From: Acidobacteria bacterium UBA6911
GTDB taxonomy: Bacteria; Acidobacteriota; UBA6911
DNA length: 21,737 bases
Reading direction: 5' to 3'
Assembly (NCBI GenBank): GCA_002451015.1
Contig: DKBB01000132.1
Span: forward strand, 1 to 21,737
This document shows, piece by piece, positions 6,689-14,422 of this stretch (its first letter is position 1; each line of letters begins with the position of its first letter). A program made the translations under genes and the position numbers. The notes under the pieces are model-generated. The model made no database searches. It saw only the letters and a program-made list of their open reading frames with translations, and was not told where the DNA came from.

Positions 6689-8887
6689 CTAGCCCGATCT
6701 CAGTACAAGCAATAGCGACAGGACCGAGAGAGGTATTAAAAGAAAGACCGACAGGCTCAATCCCGCGGCCGGGACCATCACGAGGCTGGCAAGGATCGAT
6801 CCCATCCCGCCTCCTATCAGGTCGGCCGAGAACAGCGGCGCAACGGAATGTTCCTGGTCTCCGGGTTCTTTGAGGCCGGCATATACGAAGGTCGCCGCAA
6901 CCAGAAAGCCGGATAGCAGCAATAGGAGAAAAGTGACGGGCAGACTTGCACTGCGGTCGAAGTGGAGAACCGATCCGAGAAAAAGGCTCAGCAGAAAAAA
7001 TCCGGCGATTATTCCAGTCCCCGTCCATCTGGACAGGGGACGACCACGTTTCCCTATGGTGGCGGCACCCAGAACAAGTCCGACCATGAAACTTGTAAGC
7101 AGGATACCCACATCCTGAAAAAGGACGCCATTTTTAATCTGAAACCTGAGAAGGAGGATGGTTTCCAGTACCATTCCCATAAAGCCGGCAATGCCCGCGA
7201 GAGCGGCGCGGCGCGTTTTCCAGCTCGTGCGAAAAAGCAATGCTGCGGAGATCACGAAGATTATGAAACCAGCGGGATACAGTGTACGGTTGTTTGCTGC
7301 ATGAAAAGCGGGAAAATCCCATTGGTTCAGGGAAGGTATGAATTTTGACAGCCAGATCATGAGGGTATATTGAAAGCTGATCGGTCTGGAGTCTGTGTTT
7401 ACGGGCGCTTCCGCGGACTTCAGGGCGTTCGCGGTTTCTATAAACCTGTTATTGGTGAATAGGTATCGAAGATAAGCCGGCGAGACGATCCTGGAATTTA
7501 TATTCCGTTCTTGCATCCTCGATGCAAGAACGTCGGGATCGATCGTAAGAGGATTGGCAGAGCAGAGGAAGATATGATTGTTTCCCGGCACGACCAGAAC
7601 CTCCGGAAAGGCCGATTTGGCCGCAAGGAAAATACTCGCCATTCGATGGATTCTTTGCGGGGACATGAAATTTTCCGCGCCCGGTAAACGGAAGGTCAGT
7701 ATTCCGCCGGGATTCAGCCTTTCAGCGCATTGACGAAAGAATTCAAGAGTATAGAAACGATTGGTCTGCCCGGACGACGGTTCGGGCATGCCGACAAGGA
7801 TAAGATCATAGCTGGAAGCTTTTTTCAGATAAGTGCGAGGATCCCCGATAATAATCCGAACGTTTGCAGCTTGGAGCGCGTCCCGGAATTTCCGGGGGAG
7901 CTGCCTGCGTGCTATGTCCAGAAGGACCGGATTTAGCTCGACATAATCTACGATTTCAGCAGAATGGGGCTGCACTTCCGCCAGTATCCCTTCGACTCCC
8001 CCTCCAAGAACCAGAACGCTTTCCGGATTTGCATGCTGCAGAGCTGAAAGATGAACGAATTCCTCCACCTGGAGACCTTCTGAGTCGAACAGCAGAGTGT
8101 CGTTTTCAAAAACGGTCACCTGGTCCTCCAGGCGCGATACCGTAATCCTGGAATAGGGTGTGTCCCGGGTGGTAATCAGATCCGGGTGCGTCCAGGATGT
8201 CATGAAATGGTCAAGAAACGATGCATTCCATAAGCATAAAATCCATAATCCGGCTGTGACGGAAGCTGCTGAACGCAGGAGCCGGCCGCCGTTCAATTTC
8301 GCGACCGGGACCGCCAGCACTGCTGCAGTCAGGGCGCAAAGCAGGCCTATAACAAAGTTCTGCAACCCGAATTTAAGAAACAGGGTGGAACACAGTCCGC
8401 CTGCGATGCCTCCCATGCTTTCTATGGCATACGCCGCAGCCAGTGATTTGCCTTCTTTGATGTATGTCCGGGCCGTCCATCGAAAGAGGAGACCCAGCAG
8501 GAGCCCGAAGGGAAGAAGCGACGCCGCCATGGCGGTTATTTGTACGTGTAGAGGAAGATATGCGCCGGGCGTGCCGTAAAAAATGACACGGATGGCGCGG
8601 ATGAATACGATCCCGGCCGGGATGGCTATTGAGAGCATTAGGAACAGAAAATGTGTCCAGCTTGACGATGGATGTTTTCCACTGCGCCCGATTATGGTTC
8701 CCAATCCGTTGAAGATGAGCCAGATTCCTATCGCCAGGGTATAAATCAATTCCACCCCGTAATAGGCGACACTGAGTTCCCGAAGCAGAATGACCTGACC
8801 CAGGATGGAAATGAATCCTATCCCGAAAAGCCGCGTGGACGATGCATGGGCAAAATTGGGAGTTCTGACTGGTTTGGGAAATGGCAT
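6689..8887 (-). CDS. Polytopic membrane protein with spermidine-synthase-like domain
   Basis: A 732-residue protein in three parts. Residues 1-220 hold about six or seven hydrophobic helices. Residues 235-470 are a spermidine-synthase/methyltransferase Rossmann domain with TPYSRITV (243-250), LVLGGGVEG (292-300) and YVELNP (315-320). The last 200 residues again form several membrane helices. This is the fused-membrane spermidine synthase type (COG4262-like). The aminopropyltransferase catalytic pattern is degraded: the expected acidic D-x-x-D-P loop reads GMPEP (366-370), and the DGxQ...DE..YHE segment reads SEGLQVEEFVH. Polyamine synthesis is therefore unlikely, and its true substrate is unknown. 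It lies 142 bases downstream of the Memo-AMMECR1 gene on the same strand and probably belongs to that locus. No good Shine-Dalgarno precedes the start, so the exact start is less certain. Confidence 0.82.
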   Translation of the reverse strand: MPFPKPVRTPNFAHASSTRLFGIGFISILGQVILLRELSVAYYGVELIYTLAIGIWLIFNGLGTIIGRSGKHPSSSWTHFLFLMLSIAIPAGIVFIRAIRVIFYGTPGAYLPLHVQITAMAASLLPFGLLLGLLFRWTARTYIKEGKSLAAAYAIESMGGIAGGLCSTLFLKFGLQNFVIGLLCALTAAVLAVPVAKLNGGRLLRSAASVTAGLWILCLWNASFLDHFMTSWTHPDLITTRDTPYSRITVSRLEDQVTVFENDTLLFDSEGLQVEEFVHLSALQHANPESVLVLGGGVEGILAEVQPHSAEIVDYVELNPVLLDIARRQLPRKFRDALQAANVRIIIGDPRTYLKKASSYDLILVGMPEPSSGQTNRFYTLEFFRQCAERLNPGGILTFRLPGAENFMSPQRIHRMASIFLAAKSAFPEVLVVPGNNHIFLCSANPLTIDPDVLASRMQERNINSRIVSPAYLRYLFTNNRFIETANALKSAEAPVNTDSRPISFQYTLMIWLSKFIPSLNQWDFPAFHAANNRTLYPAGFIIFVISAALLFRTSWKTRRAALAGIAGFMGMVLETILLLRFQIKNGVLFQDVGILLTSFMVGLVLGAATIGKRGRPLSRWTGTGIIAGFFLLSLFLGSVLHFDRSASLPVTFLLLLLSGFLVAATFVYAGLKEPGDQEHSVAPLFSADLIGGGMGSILASLVMVPAAGLSLSVFLLIPLSVLSLLLVLRSG

Positions 8888-9029
8888 GAATTGATCGAAG
8901 ATTGAAATTAAATTTTAAAGGCCGTGAACGGTCGACTTTTGACCTCAAGCTATATTCGGAACCAGCGAAATATCAAAATTCCTGACCTCTGAAGAATGCT
9001 TCCGCCAGTAGCTGATTTCCAACAACTTG

Positions 9030-10559
9030 TTACCTGCTATCTGTTTCGCTGAACACTTCAGCCTGGAAAGTTTTGAATACGGCGTTCTGATTCCAGCATC
9101 CTGACGGCAGGCGGGCTTTCATACAAAGGTTTTCCAGCATTTCCGTCCGGCTCCAGTCGTTTTCCGGTGCCACCTGGGGCAGGAAAACGGCGGATCGTCC
9201 TTCCTTGTATAAAAGAACACCGTCCCGGCCCACAACGATCCTGCTAGGATCGTCTATCGACTCCATCGGGGTGAGAACCGAAATCTCAATTTCCAGGCTC
9301 TGCAGCTCTTTCAGTTCCACCGGTCGAAACCGCGGATCTTTTATCGCAGCCTGCCACGCTACTTTGCCTACCGTTCTGACCAGTTCATCTTCCGGGAGTA
9401 TATTTCCGATACAGCCGCGAAGCAGGCCATCTTTTTTCAGTGTGACGAAGGCACCCTGTTTGAAGTTCAAACGGGGAGGGAATCTTCTTGCAAGCGGGAC
9501 TGTCTGTGTCGTGAGGTATTGACGGATTGTTTCGCGTGCATATGACAAAAGGAGTTTCTTTTCCGATTCATTGAGCGGTGTCGCCGAACCGGGTTGTTCG
9601 GGGCGATCCAGTTTGCTTGTATCATCCGAAGCCTCTCCTGCAGTAAAGGCAATGGCGCCGTATCCGACTACCTTTTCCCGATCTCCAACGGAAACCTCCC
9701 CGGAATTGGAGTATCCGATGACGATAGAGCGACTGGCGCCGAGAACCCTTGCCGCTGTAAGCCCCGCCAGAATCGCAGCCTCTCCGCACGCTCGGGTGTC
9801 CAGGTTCGGCGCATCCAGATCGCGCATTAAGGATGCGATTTTATCGGGATTCCGACCGGCGATGGTCGAGATTGTTTTTCGGTCCGATGCAACCGCATCT
9901 TTGTAAGCTGGATAGTGGGACAAATCCGAACTGATCACAATCAAAGCCTTTTTGTCTTGCAGAACACCGGCCAGCGTGCGACCGAAGCGATTGCAGAGAT
10001 CCGGGTCCGGTGGATGGATGATTACGGGTACAATTTTCGCATCCGGAAACAGAACCTGAATGAAAGGGACCTGGACTTCAATCGAATGCTCTCTCCTGTG
10101 AACTTCCCGGTTTTGTACGCAATCGCCGCATTGCTCCATGAGAGCTTTCGTAAGCGTTCGGTCGACCGGAACATCTCCCAGGGGTGTTCGGTAGCTTTCG
10201 TATCCCGCCAGGGCGATGCCGCGGAAACCACCGGTAGTGTGGTTGACTCCGAGGATTATGAATACTTCGTAATCGCGGTCCATAACCTGCCGAAATGCAT
10301 CGGCACTTATTTGGCCGGAGTAGATATATCCGGCGTGCGGAACCATTATGGCGATTGGATTCTCCATGGGAATCGCGACCGATTCCCGGATGAACTGACG
10401 GATCGCCTGTTCGAGTTTTTCAGGATCTGACGGATAGAATTGCCCGGCGACCGCCGGGGGACGGATTCCAGAAAGCTTGAGATCCTCGCTGATTCCGGAA
10501 GGGATAAATCCCCAAAGCGCTGTCAGGATTGTGGCAATAAGTGCCGTGAATTTGTTCAT
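9030..10559 (-). CDS. amrB-amrA: AmmeMemoRadiSam system: Memo (B) - AMMECR1 (A) fusion with N-terminal signal
   Basis: A 509-residue fusion. Residues 1-24 are a hydrophobic, Sec-like leader (MNKFTALIATILTALWGFIP). Residues 30-310 form a Memo/extradiol-dioxygenase-fold domain with all expected metal ligands: His75 in VPHAGY, His107 in GVNHTTGG, Asp212 and His215 in SSDLSHY, and Cys258 in RACGEAA. Residues 328-505 form an AMMECR1 domain with its hallmark LRGCIG (380-385). Biochemical roles of both families are unsettled; human MEMO1 binds copper or iron. The two domains often co-occur with a radical SAM enzyme, which is encoded 47 bases upstream here. The leader suggests periplasmic or membrane-anchored location, which is unusual for what is normally taken as a cytoplasmic system. 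GGGAA lies before the ATG. Family calls are secure; location is inference. Confidence 0.92.
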   Translation of the reverse strand: MNKFTALIATILTALWGFIPSGISEDLKLSGIRPPAVAGQFYPSDPEKLEQAIRQFIRESVAIPMENPIAIMVPHAGYIYSGQISADAFRQVMDRDYEVFIILGVNHTTGGFRGIALAGYESYRTPLGDVPVDRTLTKALMEQCGDCVQNREVHRREHSIEVQVPFIQVLFPDAKIVPVIIHPPDPDLCNRFGRTLAGVLQDKKALIVISSDLSHYPAYKDAVASDRKTISTIAGRNPDKIASLMRDLDAPNLDTRACGEAAILAGLTAARVLGASRSIVIGYSNSGEVSVGDREKVVGYGAIAFTAGEASDDTSKLDRPEQPGSATPLNESEKKLLLSYARETIRQYLTTQTVPLARRFPPRLNFKQGAFVTLKKDGLLRGCIGNILPEDELVRTVGKVAWQAAIKDPRFRPVELKELQSLEIEISVLTPMESIDDPSRIVVGRDGVLLYKEGRSAVFLPQVAPENDWSRTEMLENLCMKARLPSGCWNQNAVFKTFQAEVFSETDSR

Positions 10560-10606
10560 TGAGAATATTCCCGATTATAAAAACAGTTTGTCGGTTAAGG
10601 CAGAGA

Positions 10607-11821
10607 TCAGGACCAAACGCCCGCGATCGAGCGGCCGCAGAAACTGCAGCAACCATCTTTCAAATTCGTTTCTTCCACGAAAAAAGATCTTCTTTGGATC
10701 ACCGTTTTGCCGCATTGAGGGCAGAAGGTATTGTTTCCGGAATGGCCCGGTACATTGCCGATATACACGTAATGCAGTCCCCGGCTCATGGCGTGATCGC
10801 GGAAACGTTCCAGCGTAGTCACCGGCGTGGGCGGAAGATTGAGAAGCCGAAAATCCGGATGGAATCGGGAGAAATGGACCGGAACATCCGGACCGATCTC
10901 TCCCGCGATCCAGTCAATCAGATCCTTTAGCATCTTATCCGAATCGTTTAATGTCGGCACTACCAGGTTGACGATCTCAAGATGTGTTCCACTTCTGGCT
11001 ATCTGGCGGACGCTGCGGAGAACAGGTTGCAGTTCTGCCCCGCATACGTCGCGATAAAAATCTCTGCTGTATCCCTTCAGGTCTATTTTAATGGCATTCA
11101 GCAGTCCGCACATTTCTTTCAATGGTTCCGTGTTCATGAAACCGCAGCTTACCAGTACGGAGCGCAACTTCTGTTCTGCGGCCAGGGAAGCGATATCCGC
11201 CAGGTATTCCATAAAGACTGTCGGTTCATTGTAGGTAAAGGCAATGATAGGTGATTGCCGGTTTGCCGCTGCCTGTACTATCTTTTCCGGGGGAACGAAC
11301 GAAGTATTGAAATCTTCCGGTCTGGATTGGGAAATCTCCCAGTTTTGGCAGAATTTGCAACTTAACGGACATCCGGAAGTTGCCAGGGAAAGTGCGGTCG
11401 AACCTGGCAGAAAATGGTAGAAGGGCTTTTTCTCAATGGGATCGATATTAATGGAAACCGGGTGCCCGTAGACTAGGCTGCGCAGCTCGCCCTGGACATT
11501 CATGCGCGCACGGCACTTGCCGCGTTCTCCTGGTTTAAGGGAACAGGCCTGGGCGCAGAGAAGGCATTTTACGATAACGGGTTTCCCGTCGTGCCACTCT
11601 TTATCCGACACGGTTTCCAGTTGATGGCATTGGACGCAGTCTGTTCCAGCCAGTGCCGTGGATGTCCAGTATCGCGCCCTGGGAGCATCCTGGACAAAAT
11701 TGTCTTTCAGGGCATAATGGGCTGCACCGGCACCCCAGATGGTTTGCTTGCATACAACCGGCCATCCGGCCAGGAGCCCGATTTTCGAAGCTGCGGATAT
11801 AAAATCTCGTCGGGAGATCAT
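10607..11821 (-). CDS. amrS: AmmeMemoRadiSam radical SAM protein with Tat-like leader and CxxCH motif
   Basis: A 404-residue radical SAM protein. The radical SAM cluster motif CPLSCKFC is at 151-158 (Cys151, 155, 158). The family's preceding four-cysteine block is at Cys86, 89, 93 and 103, and a C-terminal zinc-ribbon (CPQCG ... CSFCG) ends in GVW. Two features are unusual. The N-terminus MISRRDFIS is a good twin-arginine motif followed by a short hydrophobic stretch, and a CVQCH motif (62-66), typical of covalent c-type haem, lies between the leader and the usual start of the family. The substrate is unknown. I chose the ATG at 11821, which puts the twin arginines at residues 4-5; a GTG at 11833 would add four residues. 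The gene is first in a minus-strand block with the Memo-AMMECR1 fusion and the membrane protein. Confidence 0.92.
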   Translation of the reverse strand: MISRRDFISAASKIGLLAGWPVVCKQTIWGAGAAHYALKDNFVQDAPRARYWTSTALAGTDCVQCHQLETVSDKEWHDGKPVIVKCLLCAQACSLKPGERGKCRARMNVQGELRSLVYGHPVSINIDPIEKKPFYHFLPGSTALSLATSGCPLSCKFCQNWEISQSRPEDFNTSFVPPEKIVQAAANRQSPIIAFTYNEPTVFMEYLADIASLAAEQKLRSVLVSCGFMNTEPLKEMCGLLNAIKIDLKGYSRDFYRDVCGAELQPVLRSVRQIARSGTHLEIVNLVVPTLNDSDKMLKDLIDWIAGEIGPDVPVHFSRFHPDFRLLNLPPTPVTTLERFRDHAMSRGLHYVYIGNVPGHSGNNTFCPQCGKTVIQRRSFFVEETNLKDGCCSFCGRSIAGVWS

Positions 11822-11837
11822 GGCGCCTTCCACCTTA

Positions 11838-11867
11838 ACGATAATCCCCTTGTATTTGCCGTGTCAA
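11838..11867 (-). promoter_or_regulatory. Putative promoter for the AmmeMemoRadiSam block
   Basis: A perfect TTGACA (11862-11867, minus strand) and TATCGT (11838-11843) are 18 bases apart. The implied start of transcription would leave a leader of only about ten bases before the ATG at 11821, just enough for GGAAGG. Such a short leader lowers my confidence. Confidence 0.3.
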
Positions 11868-11985
11868 TGCACAGAAAAACGAGAGTGGTTATATTCAAGT
11901 ATTCAAAAAAAAATTATTATGTCACCGTTTTCCCGCCGGATGCATACAGTACTCGAAATAGGGGGTGTTTCTAAGCCCGTCCATA

Positions 11986-12009
11986 GTGTAAAATTTCCAG
12001 GTTTTACAC
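11986..12009. promoter_or_regulatory. Perfect 8-base inverted repeat, possible operator
   Basis: GTGTAAAA (11986-11993) and TTTTACAC (12002-12009) are exact reverse complements with an 8-base spacer. The repeat is placed centrally between divergent genes and 24 bases before a candidate -35 box, which would suit a dimeric regulator. No regulator gene is nearby to assign it to. Confidence 0.45.
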
Positions 12010-12032
12010 GAATGAACGGAGTGCCTTGTGTT

Positions 12033-12060
12033 TTGAAGAAAGCTCCATTGCATTTATTAA
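12033..12060 (+). promoter_or_regulatory. Possible promoter for the 79-residue gene
   Basis: TTGAAG at 12033-12038 and TATTAA at 12055-12060 have a 16-base spacer, leaving a leader of about 115 bases before the gene at 12184. Weak match by eye. Confidence 0.25.
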
Positions 12061-12183
12061 ATCGGAAGCATTGTACGCCCGGCGGCCCTGCAAAGAAAAT
12101 TTCAGGATCCGGGCAACGTTGGATTCAATAAATGCGTAAGATCCCGGGAATATCCAAATCGGCTCTTGTAGGAGGGCAAAATA

Positions 12184-12423
12184 ATGGCAGATGACGATCT
12201 GAAGGCTGAAATAGAGAGACTGCAAGCGGAGAACGACGCGCTCAAACGATCATCCTCGAAGAGTTTGTCCCTGAAAGTAAGTCAGAAAGGGGCGCTTTCG
12301 GTTTATGGACTGGGCAGATTCCCCGTAACTCTCTATAAGGAGCAATGGCTTCGGCTTCTTGAAATGGCGGAAGAGATACAAGAATTCATCAAGCAGAACG
12401 ATGCACAGCTTAAGGGCAAATAA
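12184..12423 (+). CDS. Conserved small protein with N-terminal coiled coil
   Basis: A 79-residue protein with a strong GGAGGG ribosome-binding site. Residues 4-24 form a heptad-rich, charged coiled coil (LKAEIERLQAENDALKR region). A compact domain follows with the phrase GALSVYGLGRFPVTLYKEQW and a C-terminal helix (LLEMAEEIQEFIKQND). I recall very similar small proteins from other deltaproteobacteria and some cyanobacteria, annotated only as hypothetical. There are no cysteines, membrane spans or catalytic motifs, so a role as an adaptor or oligomeric binding protein is possible but unproven. It stands alone between the amrS divergent region and the folD leader. Confidence 0.8.
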   Translation: MADDDLKAEIERLQAENDALKRSSSKSLSLKVSQKGALSVYGLGRFPVTLYKEQWLRLLEMAEEIQEFIKQNDAQLKGK

Positions 12424-12450
12424 TAGAATTCCGCATTTCGACAGCATTCT

Positions 12451-12521
12451 CCCTGCCGTTCCTGCGATACGGGAGTGGAATGAAATCGAGCCTGGATGGT
12501 TTCATCGAAGGACCGGCAGGG
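12451..12521. repeat. Long imperfect inverted repeat (18-base arms) upstream of folD
   Basis: Arms 12451-12468 and 12504-12521 pair at 16 of 18 positions: CCCTGCCG/CGGCAGGG, then TCCT/AGGA and CGAT/ATCG, separated by single mismatches. The loop is 35 bases. In RNA it would be a stable stem-loop in the region between the 79-residue gene and folD. It has no terminator T-run and is not part of any recognised coding frame. Confidence 0.7.
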
Positions 12522-12582
12522 TGCTTGAAGCCCCGGATTTGTGAACAAAAGGATTTACCGCAATTACAAGTCACATAAAAGT

Positions 12583-12606
12583 TAAAGCGCCTGCCGCTTT
12601 ATTTTA
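12583..12606 (+). terminator. Terminator-like hairpin just before the folD ribosome-binding site
   Basis: TAAAGCG (12583-12589) and CGCTTTA (12595-12601) pair perfectly over a 5-base loop, followed by a T-rich run (TTTTAATTTT). It sits only 11 bases before the folD Shine-Dalgarno, too close for a promoter to fit between. It either ends the upstream transcript, or acts as an attenuator in the folD leader. A competing short stem CTTTA/TAAAG reaches the folD AAAGG. Confidence 0.5.
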
Positions 12607-12623
12607 ATTTTAAAGGAAAGAAA

Positions 12624-13532
12624 ATGACTGCAAAATTAATCAAAGGAACCGAAATCAGAGAAGAAATCCTTCGCGAAATCGACAAGGAAGTGAAAAAAAT
12701 CAAAGCATCCCACGGGCAGGTGCCCGGCCTCGTCACTATTCTGGTAGGGGAGAATCCGGCTTCTGTTTCCTACGTCACTCTGAAAATCAAGACCGCATTG
12801 CAACTCGGATTCAAGGAAATTCAGGACAACCAGCCGGATGATATTTCTGAAGAAGCCCTTCTTGCCCTGATAGACAAGTATAATAAGGACGATTCCATCC
12901 ACGGTATTCTTGTTCAGCTGCCTCTTCCCGACCAGATCAATGAAAAGAAGGTTCTGAATGCTATCGATCCCGACAAGGATGTTGATGGATTCCACCCCGT
13001 AAATGTCGGGCGCCTCATGATTGGCGGGTCCGAACTGAAATTCCCGCCCTGTACGCCTGCCGGAATTCAGGAAATGATCGTGCGCGCCGGCGTTGAGACC
13101 AGCGGTGCCGAAGTGGTGGTTGTCGGACGTTCCAATATTGTGGGCAAACCGATCGCCAACATGATGCTCCAGAAAGGCCCGGGCGCCAATTCAACCGTTA
13201 CAGTTGTCCACACCCGGACGAAAGACCTTGCAGCTCATTGCCTGAGGGCGGACATTCTGATCGTGGCCGCGGGAGTGCCCGGTCTCGTGAAACCTGAGTG
13301 GATCAAGCCGGGAGCCTGCGTCATCGATGTCGGCGTCAACAGGGTTGGAGAGAAAATCAGCGAAAAGACCGGCAAGAAAGTTGCTATTCTTCGGGGCGAT
13401 GTGGACTTTGACGCGGCGAAGGAAATCGCGGGACTGATTACTCCCGTACCCGGCGGCGTCGGTCCCATGACGATTACCATGCTGATGAAGAATACGCTCA
13501 ACTCCCTCAAGTTTAAGCTGGGAATCTCATAA
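12624..13532 (+). CDS. folD: Bifunctional methylenetetrahydrofolate dehydrogenase / methenyltetrahydrofolate cyclohydrolase
   Basis: FolD interconverts 5,10-methylene-, 5,10-methenyl- and 10-formyl-tetrahydrofolate with NAD(P), in one-carbon metabolism. In acetogens and syntrophs it also serves the methyl branch of the Wood-Ljungdahl pathway. The 302-residue protein is full length. Catalytic Tyr50 and Lys54, Gln98 in VQLPLPD and Asp121 in DVDGFHPVN fall exactly at the E. coli positions. GRSNIVGKP (nucleotide-binding half) and the C-terminal PGGVGPMT are intact. AAAGGAAAG four bases before the ATG supports the start. A terminator-like hairpin lies directly upstream and a strong terminator downstream (13564-13598), so it appears monocistronic with a structured leader. 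Assignment is secure. Confidence 0.97.
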   Translation: MTAKLIKGTEIREEILREIDKEVKKIKASHGQVPGLVTILVGENPASVSYVTLKIKTALQLGFKEIQDNQPDDISEEALLALIDKYNKDDSIHGILVQLPLPDQINEKKVLNAIDPDKDVDGFHPVNVGRLMIGGSELKFPPCTPAGIQEMIVRAGVETSGAEVVVVGRSNIVGKPIANMMLQKGPGANSTVTVVHTRTKDLAAHCLRADILIVAAGVPGLVKPEWIKPGACVIDVGVNRVGEKISEKTGKKVAILRGDVDFDAAKEIAGLITPVPGGVGPMTITMLMKNTLNSLKFKLGIS

Positions 13533-13563
13533 TACCAAATGCCGGCTAACAAAAGGCATCTCG

Positions 13564-13598
13564 AAAGGGCGGTTCCGGAAACGGATCCGCCCTTTTTT
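13564..13598 (+). terminator. Intrinsic terminator after folD
   Basis: A GC-rich stem AAAGGGCGG/CCGCCCTTT is extended by TCCG/CGGA around a GAAA tetraloop and ends in a six-T run. It lies 32 bases past the folD stop. A textbook rho-independent terminator. Confidence 0.88.
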
Positions 13599-13705
13599 GC
13601 GTCCGAAAATACCGGGTTTTTTATACCGTTTATGGTAATTTCTTAATAAGAGCCGAATGGCGGAGTAATTTGTCGTTGAAAGCGGGAATCGAAGGAGTTC
13701 AATCA

Positions 13706-14422
13706 ATGCCGGACTTTTCCATTATTGAATTTGAGTTGCGTGAAACCGTCGGCATCTCCAAGCGTCCCGTAGCCGTAACGTTTCTCACAAGTCCGCCCCA
13801 GGGGGTGCCCAAATTCGCAGGCAAGGCTCCGTCCGGATGCAGCTTCTTCGGAATTGCTTCAGGTGGTATGACTTTCTACACCGTCCCTGCCGATCACTAC
13901 AATTGCTCCGTTGGCTGCTACTCCTGCAATCTTCCGCTTCCTCCGGGACACGCCGAAGAGCTGGAAAAATCACTGCAGATCCTGAGCGATTCCGGTTCCA
14001 TTCAGTTGAATGATATACGTTCCGTACCCCGGACAGCGGAAAATCCTCAAGTGGTCGTTTATTCTCCATTGGGAGATACGCCTGTGGGACCCGATATTGC
14101 GGTTCTTATGGTACGCCCGTTGCAAGCCATGGTTCTGCAGGAAGCCGCTTCGAGAAGGCGGATCAAGATTCAGGTCGCCCCTTTCGGTAAGCCGACGTGT
14201 ATGCTTTTCCATAAAGTATTGATGGAAACGGCCATAACAAGTGCCGGTTGTATGGGAAATCGCGTCTACAACGCCCTGGGCGACGACGAATTTTACATGC
14301 TGATACCGGGGAAATTGCTGCCCAAGATTACCGACGAGATACAACTTATCGCCACCGCAAATACAAAACTCGCGGAGTATTACCTCCACCAGCGGCATAT
14401 CCTGGATACAACAATCGAATAG
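13706..14422 (+). CDS. DUF169 family protein (second copy, CX3CX2C variant)
   Basis: A 238-residue DUF169 / COG2043 protein, shorter than and diverged from the one at 676. The opening pattern RPVAVTF (20-26), GCSFFG with Cys45, the DHYNC segment with Cys67 and a C-terminal SAGCMGNRVYNAL region are visible. Cys67, Cys71 and Cys74 are spaced CX3CX2C (CSVGCYSC). In the relatives I recall, the residues after the first cysteine are not cysteines. The spacing matches a radical SAM cluster motif, but the protein has no other radical SAM feature. Function is unknown, and a metal or Fe-S site is inference. AAGGAG eight bases before the ATG at 13706 sets the start; a longer in-frame extension upstream lacks such a signal. 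The gene follows the folD terminator and is probably transcribed separately. Confidence 0.85.
   Translation: MPDFSIIEFELRETVGISKRPVAVTFLTSPPQGVPKFAGKAPSGCSFFGIASGGMTFYTVPADHYNCSVGCYSCNLPLPPGHAEELEKSLQILSDSGSIQLNDIRSVPRTAENPQVVVYSPLGDTPVGPDIAVLMVRPLQAMVLQEAASRRRIKIQVAPFGKPTCMLFHKVLMETAITSAGCMGNRVYNALGDDEFYMLIPGKLLPKITDEIQLIATANTKLAEYYLHQRHILDTTIE

Larger units (their letters stand above)
11822..12183. other. Divergent intergenic region, amrS / 79-residue gene
   Basis: About 360 bases between divergent genes. It contains the putative amrS promoter (11838-11867), a 24-base inverted repeat (11986-12009), and a possible plus-strand promoter TTGAAG-16-TATTAA (12033-12060) ahead of the gene at 12184. 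No further gene is convincing. Confidence 0.5.

Noticed and set aside
13739..14422. Reading the CX3CX2C DUF169 protein as a radical SAM enzyme
   Set aside because: No TIM-barrel pattern or other radical SAM motif is present, and the rest matches DUF169.
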